This document shows positions 1 to 5,772 of a stretch of 6,671 bases of DNA, piece after piece. The stretch spans positions 1 through 6,671 of the forward strand of contig JAFDFH010000182.1 of NCBI GenBank assembly GCA_019309945.1, in the 5' to 3' direction. Below the pieces are notes generated by a model. That model was not told where the DNA came from and ran no database searches. It saw only the letters and a list, made by a program, of their open reading frames with translations. The DNA comes from Deltaproteobacteria bacterium. Its GTDB lineage: Bacteria; Desulfobacterota; Desulfobacteria; Desulfobacterales; JAFDFH01. A program made the translations under genes and the position numbers. Position 1 is the stretch's first letter. Each line of letters begins with the position of its first letter.

Positions 1-1
1 C

Positions 2-1186
2 GTCCCCAAAATATGGGTCAAAGATGATGGAAGCCTCGGCGAGCCCAACGATGTGGTCTGCACCGGTATTGAAGAAAAAATGGGAATTCATGGAAACTCA
101 ACCTGCACCCTTGCGCTGGGTGAAAAGGGGAAGTGCCGAGGAACCCTTCTGGGTGAAGAGAACAAAGGGATGCGCGCCATGTTTCAGATGATGAACGAGG
201 CTCGACTCCTTGTAGGGTTTCAAGGATTTTGTTGTGCGTCGTCTGCATACCTGGATGCGCTTAATTATGCTAGAGAACGGATCCAGGGAAAGCATCTTCT
301 TCAATTTATGGATAAAGACGCACCATCGGTTTCAATCATTCAACACCCGGATATACGGCGCATGCTATTGGATAAAGACGCACCATCGGTTTCAATCATT
401 CAACACCCGGATATACGGCGCATGCTATTGACAATGAAGGTTTACGTGGAAGGAATGCGAAGCCTTCTTTATTATATCGGGATGTGTGGCGACCGGTCGG
501 TTATCACCGATGATGCCGAAGAAAAAGTCAAATATCAGGGAATTGTCGACGTTCTTATCCCGATTGCCAAAGGATATGTCACAGACAGAGCCTTTGAAAT
601 ATGCAGCCAGGCCATTCAAGTGTATGGTGGATATGGCTATATCAAAGAGTATCCTGTCGAGCAGCTCCTCCGGGATTGCAGGATCACCATGATCTATGAA
701 GGAACCAGCGGGATTCAGGCCATGGATCTGCTGGGAAGGAAGCTGGGCTTAAATAAAGGCAAAGCGGTTATGGACCTCATCGGAGAAATGCAAAAAACCG
801 TTGGGGAAGCAAAAGGGGTTGCGGGTCTGGAGGACTTTGCAAGCAAAGTTGAAAATTCGGTGAATAAGCTGGCTGAGGTTGGTATGCATATGGGTACAAT
901 CGCCATGTCGCCTCAGGTGATGAACGCATTTGCTTTTGCCTATCCGTTTATGGAAGTCACCGGAGATGTGGTTATGGCGTGGATGCTTCTGTGGCGAGCT
1001 GCCATTGCTGCTCGAAAACTAAATGAGGGGGCCAAGAAAAAAGACACCGCTTTCTTCGAAGGTCAGCTAAAAAGCGCTGAATACTTTACCAGCGTAATCT
1101 TGCCGGTGACGCTCGGGAAAATGGAGGCGATTCTGGCAAACAACAGTGCGGTTGTGGAGATTTCCGAGGATTCTTTTGGAGGCTAA
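2..1186 (+). CDS. Acyl-CoA dehydrogenase with C-terminal extension domain (5' end outside window)
   Basis: This FAD enzyme would oxidise an acyl-CoA to the trans-2-enoyl-CoA and pass electrons to electron-transfer flavoprotein in the cytoplasm. The frame is open from base 2, so the N-terminal part is missing; 394 residues remain and end in TAA. Numbering from the first visible codon, residues 1-65 are the end of the beta domain (EEKMGIHGNSTC near 24-35, GEENKGM near 51-57). The helical domain follows, with YARERIQG at 89-96, QVYGGYGYIKEYP at 206-218 and IYEGT at 231-235, where E233 aligns with the catalytic glutamate of the family. Residues from about 255 resemble the extra C-terminal domain of roughly 600-residue members such as DmdC-like enzymes. 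Residues 104-123 are repeated exactly at 124-143, which is abnormal for the family and may harm folding. The substrate cannot be told from sequence. The next gene starts 24 bp downstream on the same strand. Confidence 0.93.
   Translation, partial: VPKIWVKDDGSLGEPNDVVCTGIEEKMGIHGNSTCTLALGEKGKCRGTLLGEENKGMRAMFQMMNEARLLVGFQGFCCASSAYLDALNYARERIQGKHLLQFMDKDAPSVSIIQHPDIRRMLLDKDAPSVSIIQHPDIRRMLLTMKVYVEGMRSLLYYIGMCGDRSVITDDAEEKVKYQGIVDVLIPIAKGYVTDRAFEICSQAIQVYGGYGYIKEYPVEQLLRDCRITMIYEGTSGIQAMDLLGRKLGLNKGKAVMDLIGEMQKTVGEAKGVAGLEDFASKVENSVNKLAEVGMHMGTIAMSPQVMNAFAFAYPFMEVTGDVVMAWMLLWRAAIAARKLNEGAKKKDTAFFEGQLKSAEYFTSVILPVTLGKMEAILANNSAVVEISEDSFGG
309..430 (+). repeat. Perfect 60-bp in-frame tandem duplication inside the acyl-CoA dehydrogenase
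   Basis: Bases 311-370 and 371-430 are identical, so each copy encodes the same 20 residues, DKDAPSVSIIQHPDIRRMLL. The dinucleotide TG occurs just before copy 1 (309-310) and at the end of both copies (369-370 and 429-430), which fits slippage or unequal exchange at 2-bp microhomology. The reading frame is kept. Family members normally have this segment once: a loop followed by the first turns of the helix that continues as TMKVYVEGMRSLLYY. Complete identity of the copies points to a recent event or an assembly error. Confidence 0.97.
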
Positions 1187-1198
1187 CTTTACTAAAAT

Positions 1199-1203
1199 AG
1201 GAT
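1199..1203 (+). promoter_or_regulatory. Ribosome binding site of the FadE-type gene
   Basis: AGGAT lies 7 bases before the ATG at 1211, in the 24-bp gap after the upstream stop codon. It supports this ATG as the start. No promoter is visible in the gap, so the gene is probably read through from the upstream dehydrogenase. Confidence 0.6.
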
Positions 1204-1210
1204 AAAAGAT

Positions 1211-2995
1211 ATGGCGGAAAGAAAAATTCTTGCAGGGGGAGAATTTCTTATTACCGATACCTCGACGAATGATGTGTTTACCCCCGAAGATTTCACGAGG
1301 GAACACAAAATGATTTTCAAAGCTGCTGCGGATTTTGTAAAAAAAGAAATCCAGCCGAATGTCGAACGCATCGAAGCGCAAGAAGAGCAATTCGTCCGCC
1401 GTCTGATAGAAATGGCCGGCGAATTGGGGCTGAATGCTACAGATATTGCGGAAGAATACGGTGGTGAAGGGATGGACAAGGTCAGCAGTTGCCTTGTTGC
1501 TGAAGTGATGGGCCAGGCGCCATCTTTTACCGTTTCCCATGGTGCCCACACCGGCATCGGCACACTGCCGATTGTTTATTTTGGAAATGAAGCCCAGAAG
1601 AAAAAATATTTGCCGAAGCTATCCAGCGGTCAATGGATTGCGGCTTATTGTCTGACGGAGTCCAGCGCCGGTTCGGACGCCCTCAACGCGCAGAGCACGG
1701 CAATGCTTTCAGAAGATGGTAAATATTACCTGTTAAATGGTGAGAAAATCTATATTACCAACGGCGCATGGGCCGATGTTTTTATTATTTACGCCAAGGT
1801 CGATGGAGAGAAATTTACGGGCTTTATCGTTGAACGTTCTTTCCCTGGTATTTCACATGGCGTTGAAGAAAAGAAGATGGGAATTAAAGGATCCTCCACA
1901 ACGTCTGTGGTTTTGAAGGATGCCGAGGTACCGGTGGAAAACGTCCTGTTTGAAATCGGCCAGGGACACAAGATCGCCTTCAATATATTGAATATCGGCC
2001 GCTACAAACTCTGCGCCGGCGCGGTCGGCGGGTGCAAGCTGGCCCTTGCGGAAGCCGTAAAATATGCAACCATGAGAGAACAGTTTGGTAAAAAGATCAG
2101 CTCCTTCGGCATGATCAAAAACAAGCTGGCGGATATGTGTATCCGCATTTTCATGACTGAATCACTGACCTATCGGCTGGCCGCCGCCATCGATGATAAA
2201 CTCAGTACATTGGATACAGGGGCTAAAAATTTGGGAACCGAGAACGCCAAGGCGATTGAGGAATATGCCATCGAATGTTCCATTGCCAAAGTATATGGTT
2301 CGGAATGCCTTGACTTTTGTGTGGACGAACTGGTTCAGATATTTGGCGGCAATGGTTATATTGCGGAGTATCCGGCCGAGCGGATGTACCGCGATTCCCG
2401 TATCAACCGGATCTTCGAAGGAACAAACGAAATCAACCGTCTCCTGGTTCCGGGAACGATTGTTAAAAGAGCCATGCAGGGCAGGCTTCAACTTTTAGAT
2501 GCGATTCAGGCATTGAGCGAAGAAGTTAAAGTGTATCCGCCGGATTTGGTTAACCTTGATAATACACCACTTGCAGTCCAGGAACACATGCTCAGAATGT
2601 GTAAGAAGATTTTGCTGATGGCTTCGGGTACAGCTGTTAACAAGCTTTTAGCCAACCTGGCGGATGAGCAAGAAGTCCTTGAAATGCTGGCCGATATGAT
2701 AATCGAGATATACGCCATGGAAAGCGGTCTTCTCAGGGCTCAAAAGGTTTTGGCTGCAAAGGGTGAAGAAAAAGCAGTTCATCATATCGCTGCCGTTAAA
2801 GTTTATGTCAACGATACAATACCCAAAATTGTACATTGGGCCAAACAGATCCTCGCCTTCGTTGTCGAGGATGATTCCCTGGCAGCCCAGTATGCTGCGG
2901 TTGAAAAACTGGCAGCTTACCAGCCGCTGGATACCATCGCACTGCGGCGCCTGATTGCTGAAAAAGTCATAAAAGGGAAGAAGTATCCGTTCTAA
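1211..2995 (+). CDS. fadE: FadE-type acyl-CoA dehydrogenase (594 residues)
   Basis: This flavoenzyme catalyses the first step of beta-oxidation, acyl-CoA to trans-2-enoyl-CoA, with electron-transfer flavoprotein as acceptor. It is complete at 594 residues, the length I recall for Bacillus FadE, and it resembles that protein along its whole length (for example FTPEDF near 23-28, SHGAHTGIGTLPIVYFGNE at 109-127 and FNILNIGRYKL at 257-267). Visible features are the N-terminal helical domain at about 25-140, the flavin/substrate signature YCLTESSAGSD at 146-156, the beta domain with EEKKMGIKGSST at 219-230, the RxQF segment at 289-292 and the FAD-contact motif QIFGGNGYIAEYP at 377-389. IFEGT at 401-405 contains the catalytic base, Glu403. 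Residues from about 430 to 594 form an extra helical C-terminal domain like that of VLCAD/ACAD9-type enzymes, which suggests long acyl chains. It follows another acyl-CoA dehydrogenase by 24 bp and converges with the CoA ligase gene. Chain-length preference is inferred. Confidence 0.95.
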   Translation: MAERKILAGGEFLITDTSTNDVFTPEDFTREHKMIFKAAADFVKKEIQPNVERIEAQEEQFVRRLIEMAGELGLNATDIAEEYGGEGMDKVSSCLVAEVMGQAPSFTVSHGAHTGIGTLPIVYFGNEAQKKKYLPKLSSGQWIAAYCLTESSAGSDALNAQSTAMLSEDGKYYLLNGEKIYITNGAWADVFIIYAKVDGEKFTGFIVERSFPGISHGVEEKKMGIKGSSTTSVVLKDAEVPVENVLFEIGQGHKIAFNILNIGRYKLCAGAVGGCKLALAEAVKYATMREQFGKKISSFGMIKNKLADMCIRIFMTESLTYRLAAAIDDKLSTLDTGAKNLGTENAKAIEEYAIECSIAKVYGSECLDFCVDELVQIFGGNGYIAEYPAERMYRDSRINRIFEGTNEINRLLVPGTIVKRAMQGRLQLLDAIQALSEEVKVYPPDLVNLDNTPLAVQEHMLRMCKKILLMASGTAVNKLLANLADEQEVLEMLADMIIEIYAMESGLLRAQKVLAAKGEEKAVHHIAAVKVYVNDTIPKIVHWAKQILAFVVEDDSLAAQYAAVEKLAAYQPLDTIALRRLIAEKVIKGKKYPF

Positions 2996-3020
2996 ATCCG
3001 TTCATTTAGACTAGCGTAGA

Positions 3021-3047
3021 GAGACCTTTGAAAAATGGTAATTTTTG
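3021..3047 (+). repeat. Left terminal inverted repeat of the 156-bp element
   Basis: This 27-bp arm begins GAGACCTTTG and ends in ATTTTTG. It matches the reverse complement of 3150-3176 at 23 of 27 positions, with mismatches at arm positions 11, 16, 19 and 21. Confidence 0.75.
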
Positions 3048-3149
3048 TTTGCGTTCAAGGAAGGCGACCAAATTTTTAAATCAGGTTCAACCACAGGAAT
3101 ATATTTAATATTTCGAGGATTGAAATTTGAGCCTGACGCAGAAATCGGG

Positions 3150-3176
3150 CAAAAAGTGCCGTTTTGCAAAGGTCTC
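3150..3176 (-). repeat. Right terminal inverted repeat of the 156-bp element
   Basis: Read on the minus strand this arm begins GAGACCTTTGCAAAA. It pairs with 3021-3047 at 23 of 27 positions. It directly abuts the GTAGA direct repeat at 3177-3181. Confidence 0.75.
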
Positions 3177-3178
3177 GT

Positions 3179-3209
3179 AGAGCGCAACCGGGATGTCAAG
3201 TTGCGCTCT
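3179..3209. terminator. Intergenic hairpin between convergent genes, candidate bidirectional terminator
   Basis: AGAGCGCAAC (3179-3188) and GTTGCGCTCT (3200-3209) form a perfect 10-bp stem with an 11-base loop. The stem lies 11 bases beyond the CoA ligase stop codon on the minus strand and between two converging genes, a usual place for a terminator. No T-run follows immediately on either strand: seven T on the plus strand begin only at 3225, and the minus side has none. It is therefore not a canonical intrinsic terminator, although transcript-end stabilisation or termination is plausible. Confidence 0.5.
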
Positions 3210-3219
3210 GCGCATGGTC

Positions 3220-4917
3220 CTATGTTTTTTTCTTTGCCATTTCTTCCGCCCTCAGATCCTTTTTTAAAACCTTGCCGACGTTGGTTTTGGGAAGTTCGGC
3301 CCTGAATTCAATCTCGGTCGGAAGCTTGAACTTGGCCAGCTTTTCAGTGCAATACGCCATAAGTTCTTCTTCTGTTGGTGTTTCCCCTTCGACCGGCACC
3401 ACAAAGACCTTTATTGCCTCGCCCCGTGTGGGATGAGGTATTCCAATGGCGGTGGCTTCCTGTACCTTGGGGTGCTCAAAAAATACCTCCTCGATGTCCC
3501 GTGGATACACGTTAAGCCCGCCGGATATAATCATATCTTTTTTGCGGTCAACAATGTAAAAGTAACCGTCTTCGTCCATTTTACCAATATCTCCGGTATA
3601 GAGCCATCCATCCACCAGTGTTTCCGCTGTTGCTTCCGGCTTGTTCCAGTATCCTTTCATGACCTGGGGGCCTCTGACGAGAAGCTCTCCGGTTTCTCCG
3701 ACCGGAACTTCTGTTTTACCATCATCCAGGTTTACAATACGGCATTCCGTGTCGGATATCGGGATTCCGATACTTCCGGCCTTGCGTTTACCGCCGGCAA
3801 ATGGATTGATATGGGTTACCGGTGTGGATTCCGTCATGCCGAATCCTTCTACAATAACGGCGCCGGTCTTTTCTTCAAAATCTTTTATCACCTCGAGGGG
3901 AAGTGGGGCGCTCCCTGAAAAGCAGCCCTTTATAGAGGTCATATCCGTTTTATCGATATTCGGATGATTGAGCATCCCAATATACATGGTCGGGACAAGG
4001 GGCGCAAAGGTTGGCTTGAATTTGCCGATGGTTTCCAGCAGTGGTTCCGGCTGGGGTCTGGGAACGAGAATATCCCCCCATCCCATGTACATGGCAAAAT
4101 TCATGACAACGGTAAGCCCAAACACATGGAAGAAAGGAAGCGCGCCCAGCATGATTTCTTCACCTTTCTTGAATGAAGGAAACCATGCGCGAATCTGCTG
4201 AACATTTTTGCTCAGGTTCGCGTGGGTCAGCATAACACCTTTTGAAACGCCGGTTGTCCCTCCGGTATACTGGTACATGGCAACATCATCAAAAGAGAGC
4301 TTGGCCTGGGGTGGATTTGGAGAATGACTTGCAAGAACTTCCTTCCATTTGTACACATCATCGGCCGGTTTAACATCGGCTGCCAGTTTTTTCTTTTTGG
4401 CGACAAGTGGAAATAACAGGTTCTTGGGAAATGGAAGATAGTTTCCAATAGAGGCATAAACGATCTGTTTAATTTTGGTCTTGGGCCTTAAATCGATCAT
4501 TCGGTTGCCCAGCAGATCTAAAGTAATCAAGGCTTTGGCGCCTGAATCGTTGAATTGATGTTCGAGTTCCCGATCTGCATAAAGGGGATTGTTCATTACC
4601 ACTAGGCCGCCGATTTTTAGGATGGCATAGTAGCTAACGACGCAGGGAATAACATTTGGCAGGAGTATCGCAACACTGTCTCCCGGCCTGATGCCGAACG
4701 CATGCAGACAGGTGGCAAATCGGTCCACCATATCCTTTAGTTCACGAAATGTAACTTCGTAACCCTGAAAGAGAAGCGCCATCTTGTCCGGAAAATTAAT
4801 GGCCGACCTTTCCAGGAATTCGGGGACACATGTTTCCTTGAACTCAATTTCACCCTTGATTCCTTTTTCGTAATGGGCAATCCAGGGTTTATCCTGATAC
4901 CTGATTTCTTGTGCCAC
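3220..4917 (-). CDS. fadD: Long-chain fatty-acid CoA ligase (acyl-CoA synthetase)
   Basis: This enzyme activates a fatty acid with ATP and CoA, through an acyl-adenylate, to acyl-CoA, feeding the dehydrogenases encoded nearby. It is complete at 565 residues, close to the usual FadD length. Adenylate-forming superfamily motifs appear in order: the phosphate-binding loop YTGGTTGVSKG at 217-227, LPFFHVFG at 260-267, GFGMTES at 358-364, TGD at 441-443, DRKKDMIISGGLNVYPRDIE at 457-476 in the hinge, and PKTNVGK at 543-549. Lys549 corresponds to the conserved lysine that helps make the adenylate. The loop near 160-178 (NYLPFPKNLLFPLVAKKKK) is typical of bacterial long-chain ligases and may help membrane contact. 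No signal peptide is seen. The GTG at 4917 was chosen because a strong GGAGG lies 5 bases before it. The gene is on the opposite strand to all its neighbours, with a palindromic repeat on each side. The substrate class is inferred from the family. Confidence 0.95.
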   Translation of the reverse strand: MAQEIRYQDKPWIAHYEKGIKGEIEFKETCVPEFLERSAINFPDKMALLFQGYEVTFRELKDMVDRFATCLHAFGIRPGDSVAILLPNVIPCVVSYYAILKIGGLVVMNNPLYADRELEHQFNDSGAKALITLDLLGNRMIDLRPKTKIKQIVYASIGNYLPFPKNLLFPLVAKKKKLAADVKPADDVYKWKEVLASHSPNPPQAKLSFDDVAMYQYTGGTTGVSKGVMLTHANLSKNVQQIRAWFPSFKKGEEIMLGALPFFHVFGLTVVMNFAMYMGWGDILVPRPQPEPLLETIGKFKPTFAPLVPTMYIGMLNHPNIDKTDMTSIKGCFSGSAPLPLEVIKDFEEKTGAVIVEGFGMTESTPVTHINPFAGGKRKAGSIGIPISDTECRIVNLDDGKTEVPVGETGELLVRGPQVMKGYWNKPEATAETLVDGWLYTGDIGKMDEDGYFYIVDRKKDMIISGGLNVYPRDIEEVFFEHPKVQEATAIGIPHPTRGEAIKVFVVPVEGETPTEEELMAYCTEKLAKFKLPTEIEFRAELPKTNVGKVLKKDLRAEEMAKKKT

Positions 4918-4922
4918 GATGA

Positions 4923-4927
4923 CCTCC
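4923..4927 (-). promoter_or_regulatory. Strong ribosome binding site that fixes the GTG start of the CoA ligase
   Basis: On the minus strand the sequence reads AAAGGAGGTCATCGTG, which places a full GGAGG 5 bases before the GTG start. No in-frame ATG is as well placed, so the non-ATG start is well supported. Confidence 0.8.
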
Positions 4928-4947
4928 TTTCTTTTTCATTTTCCATA

Positions 4948-5105
4948 GGGCTCACTCAAAAATAACTTCACATTTTAAACGCCGATGCATCCCGCCTGGC
5001 TGCGTTGCGAAAACTCGCAATATGCCAGATATTACTGCGTTTGCGCGCCTTACCAGCCGGGCGCCTCAACGCTTAAAAATTGTGAATTAATTTCTGAGTG
5101 AACCC
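4948..5105. repeat. 158-bp imperfect palindromic intergenic element (REP/MITE-like), second family
   Basis: The left end begins GGGCTCACTCAAAAATAA and the reverse complement of the right end begins GGGTTCACTCAGAAATTA. The first 25 positions match at 21, and similarity continues inward with small gaps (TTTTAAACG against TTTTTAAGCG, and a shared CTGG). The centre has a small hairpin, AATAT-GCCAG-ATATT, at about 5019-5033. No convincing target duplication was found; only a possible TA lies at each side. The element contains no gene. It starts about 20 bp upstream of the ligase ribosome binding site, so the promoter of that gene must lie within or beyond it. It shares size and architecture, but not sequence, with the element at 3021-3176. 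Confidence 0.7.
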
Positions 5106-5106
5106 T

Positions 5107-5656
5107 TAGCGGCGGTTATGTGAGAATCGTTGATCGGATTTTCCCTGCCGCTTGTCCGGGTAAATTCCCTGTATAGTAATTTTGGTGAACGCCAATCGCT
5201 AACCCCGCGAAGGGTTACGATGTTTGATCGCAAAACGATTTGGTGGCTGAAGAGAAACAGATGTAACTTTTCAATATGTTCCGATAGGCCCGCTACGCCA
5301 TCCGGTAATTTTTTTCAATACGGCCAAAACTTGCCGTTAAGGGCGCCTAACAGTGCCCCGCGCACGGGATCTAAAATGAGTGTGTCGCTTAGCATAAACA
5401 GGCTACAATCAACAATTTATTCTGTTCGAGTCACTGTAAGCCGCCCTAAACGGCTTCAAACAGTTGCCCGCTTTGAAAAAAAATACCGGATGACTCCGCT
5501 GGTAGGTTTAACCATAAGTTTTTGAGAAGTTACAAACAGATGGATTAACCATTTGTCCCTAAAAGGTAATTGTGCTATGAATAATGATCTTTAATCCTGG
5601 CAAAAATGTCATTTGATTTTTTTGATGATCAGCTAAACCCAAACGGCCATTTTGTT
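5107..5656. other. Intergenic stretch with no recognisable gene
   Basis: I see no supportable gene in these 550 bp on either strand. A 131-codon open frame at 5130-5525 starts with TTG, lacks a ribosome binding site and gives a low-complexity-free but unrecognisable, basic protein; I do not accept it. The minus strand has only short frames, for example one of 26 codons starting MLSDTLILD and ending near 5315. A small 6-bp-stem hairpin, AAGCCG/CGGCTT, sits at 5438-5456. The stretch could be decayed coding DNA, the promoter region of the ligase gene, or both. Confidence 0.5.
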
Positions 5657-5657
5657 C

Positions 5658-5686
5658 TTGACGCACGTTATTTTGTTTATTAATGA
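5658..5686 (+). promoter_or_regulatory. Possible promoter of the membrane oxidoreductase gene
   Basis: TTGACG at 5658-5663 is a good -35 match. The hexamer 17 bp further on, TAATGA at 5681-5686, is a poor -10, and the alternative TATTAA at 5678 has too short a spacer. If the promoter is real, its -10 region and start point lie inside the adjacent palindromic operator, a layout in which a bound repressor would block RNA polymerase. Confidence 0.3.
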
Positions 5687-5706
5687 ATGAATGCTCATTC
5701 ATTAAT
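5679..5706. promoter_or_regulatory. 28-bp palindromic operator, FadR (TetR family)-like
   Basis: Arms ATTAATGAATGA (5679-5690) and TCATTCATTAAT (5695-5706) are perfect 12-bp inverted repeats around a 4-base centre, ATGC. The inner 18 bases, TGAATGAATGCTCATTCA (5684-5701), differ at only one position from the consensus TGAATGAMTANTCATTCA that I recall for the Bacillus fatty-acid regulator FadR, a TetR-family repressor released by long-chain acyl-CoA. The site lies 66 bp before the start codon of a gene for electron exit from beta-oxidation, which fits such control. The regulator gene itself is not in the window, and the match is from memory. Confidence 0.72.
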
Positions 5707-5772
5707 CGTATTTTAACTTGTTGGCAGACTGAAACAATAATACAACACATTAATGGAGAAAGAAAGAAAATA

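Larger units (their letters stand above)
3016..3181. mobile_element. MITE-like 156-bp palindromic insertion with 5-bp target duplication
   Basis: The element proper spans 3021-3176. Its left end begins GAGACCTTTGAAAAA and the reverse complement of its right end begins GAGACCTTTGCAAAA. The inverted repeats continue to about 27 bp with 23 matches, and weaker similarity runs further inward, so the whole element is an imperfect palindrome. GTAGA occurs directly outside both ends (3016-3020 and 3177-3181), as expected for a 5-bp target-site duplication. It encodes no protein. Removing the element and one GTAGA copy leaves a convergent gap of about 63 bp. I conclude it is a non-autonomous mobile element or mobile palindromic repeat; the transposase that would move it is unknown. 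Confidence 0.72.

Noticed and set aside
311..430. The tandem repeat as the start of a CRISPR or longer satellite array
   Set aside because: There are only two copies with no spacer between them, and both lie inside a coding frame.
1067..1549. A 160-codon minus-strand open frame across the junction of the two dehydrogenase genes
   Set aside because: It is antisense to two clear genes, has no recognisable motif and crosses their gap; it is a shadow frame.
3148..3167. Small hairpins GGCA/TGCC or GCAAAA/TTTTGC
   Set aside because: They overlap each other and lie in the inverted-repeat arm of the insertion element, which explains them better.
4947..5108. TA target-site duplication around the second palindromic element
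   Set aside because: Only a dinucleotide could match, and the exact element boundary is uncertain, so it carries no weight.
5336..5351. GTTAAGGGCGCCTAAC, which resembles integron attC core boxes (GCCTAAC)
   Set aside because: No matching GTTRRRY box and stem-forming arm follow at the expected distance, and there is no integrase or cassette array.
5438..5456. Hairpin AAGCCG/CGGCTT as a terminator
   Set aside because: The stem is only 6 bp, no T-run follows and no gene ends nearby.
5130..5525. A 131-codon plus-strand open frame in the divergent gap
   Set aside because: It starts with TTG, has no ribosome binding site, contains no recognisable motif, and lies in an otherwise gene-free region; chance is more likely.
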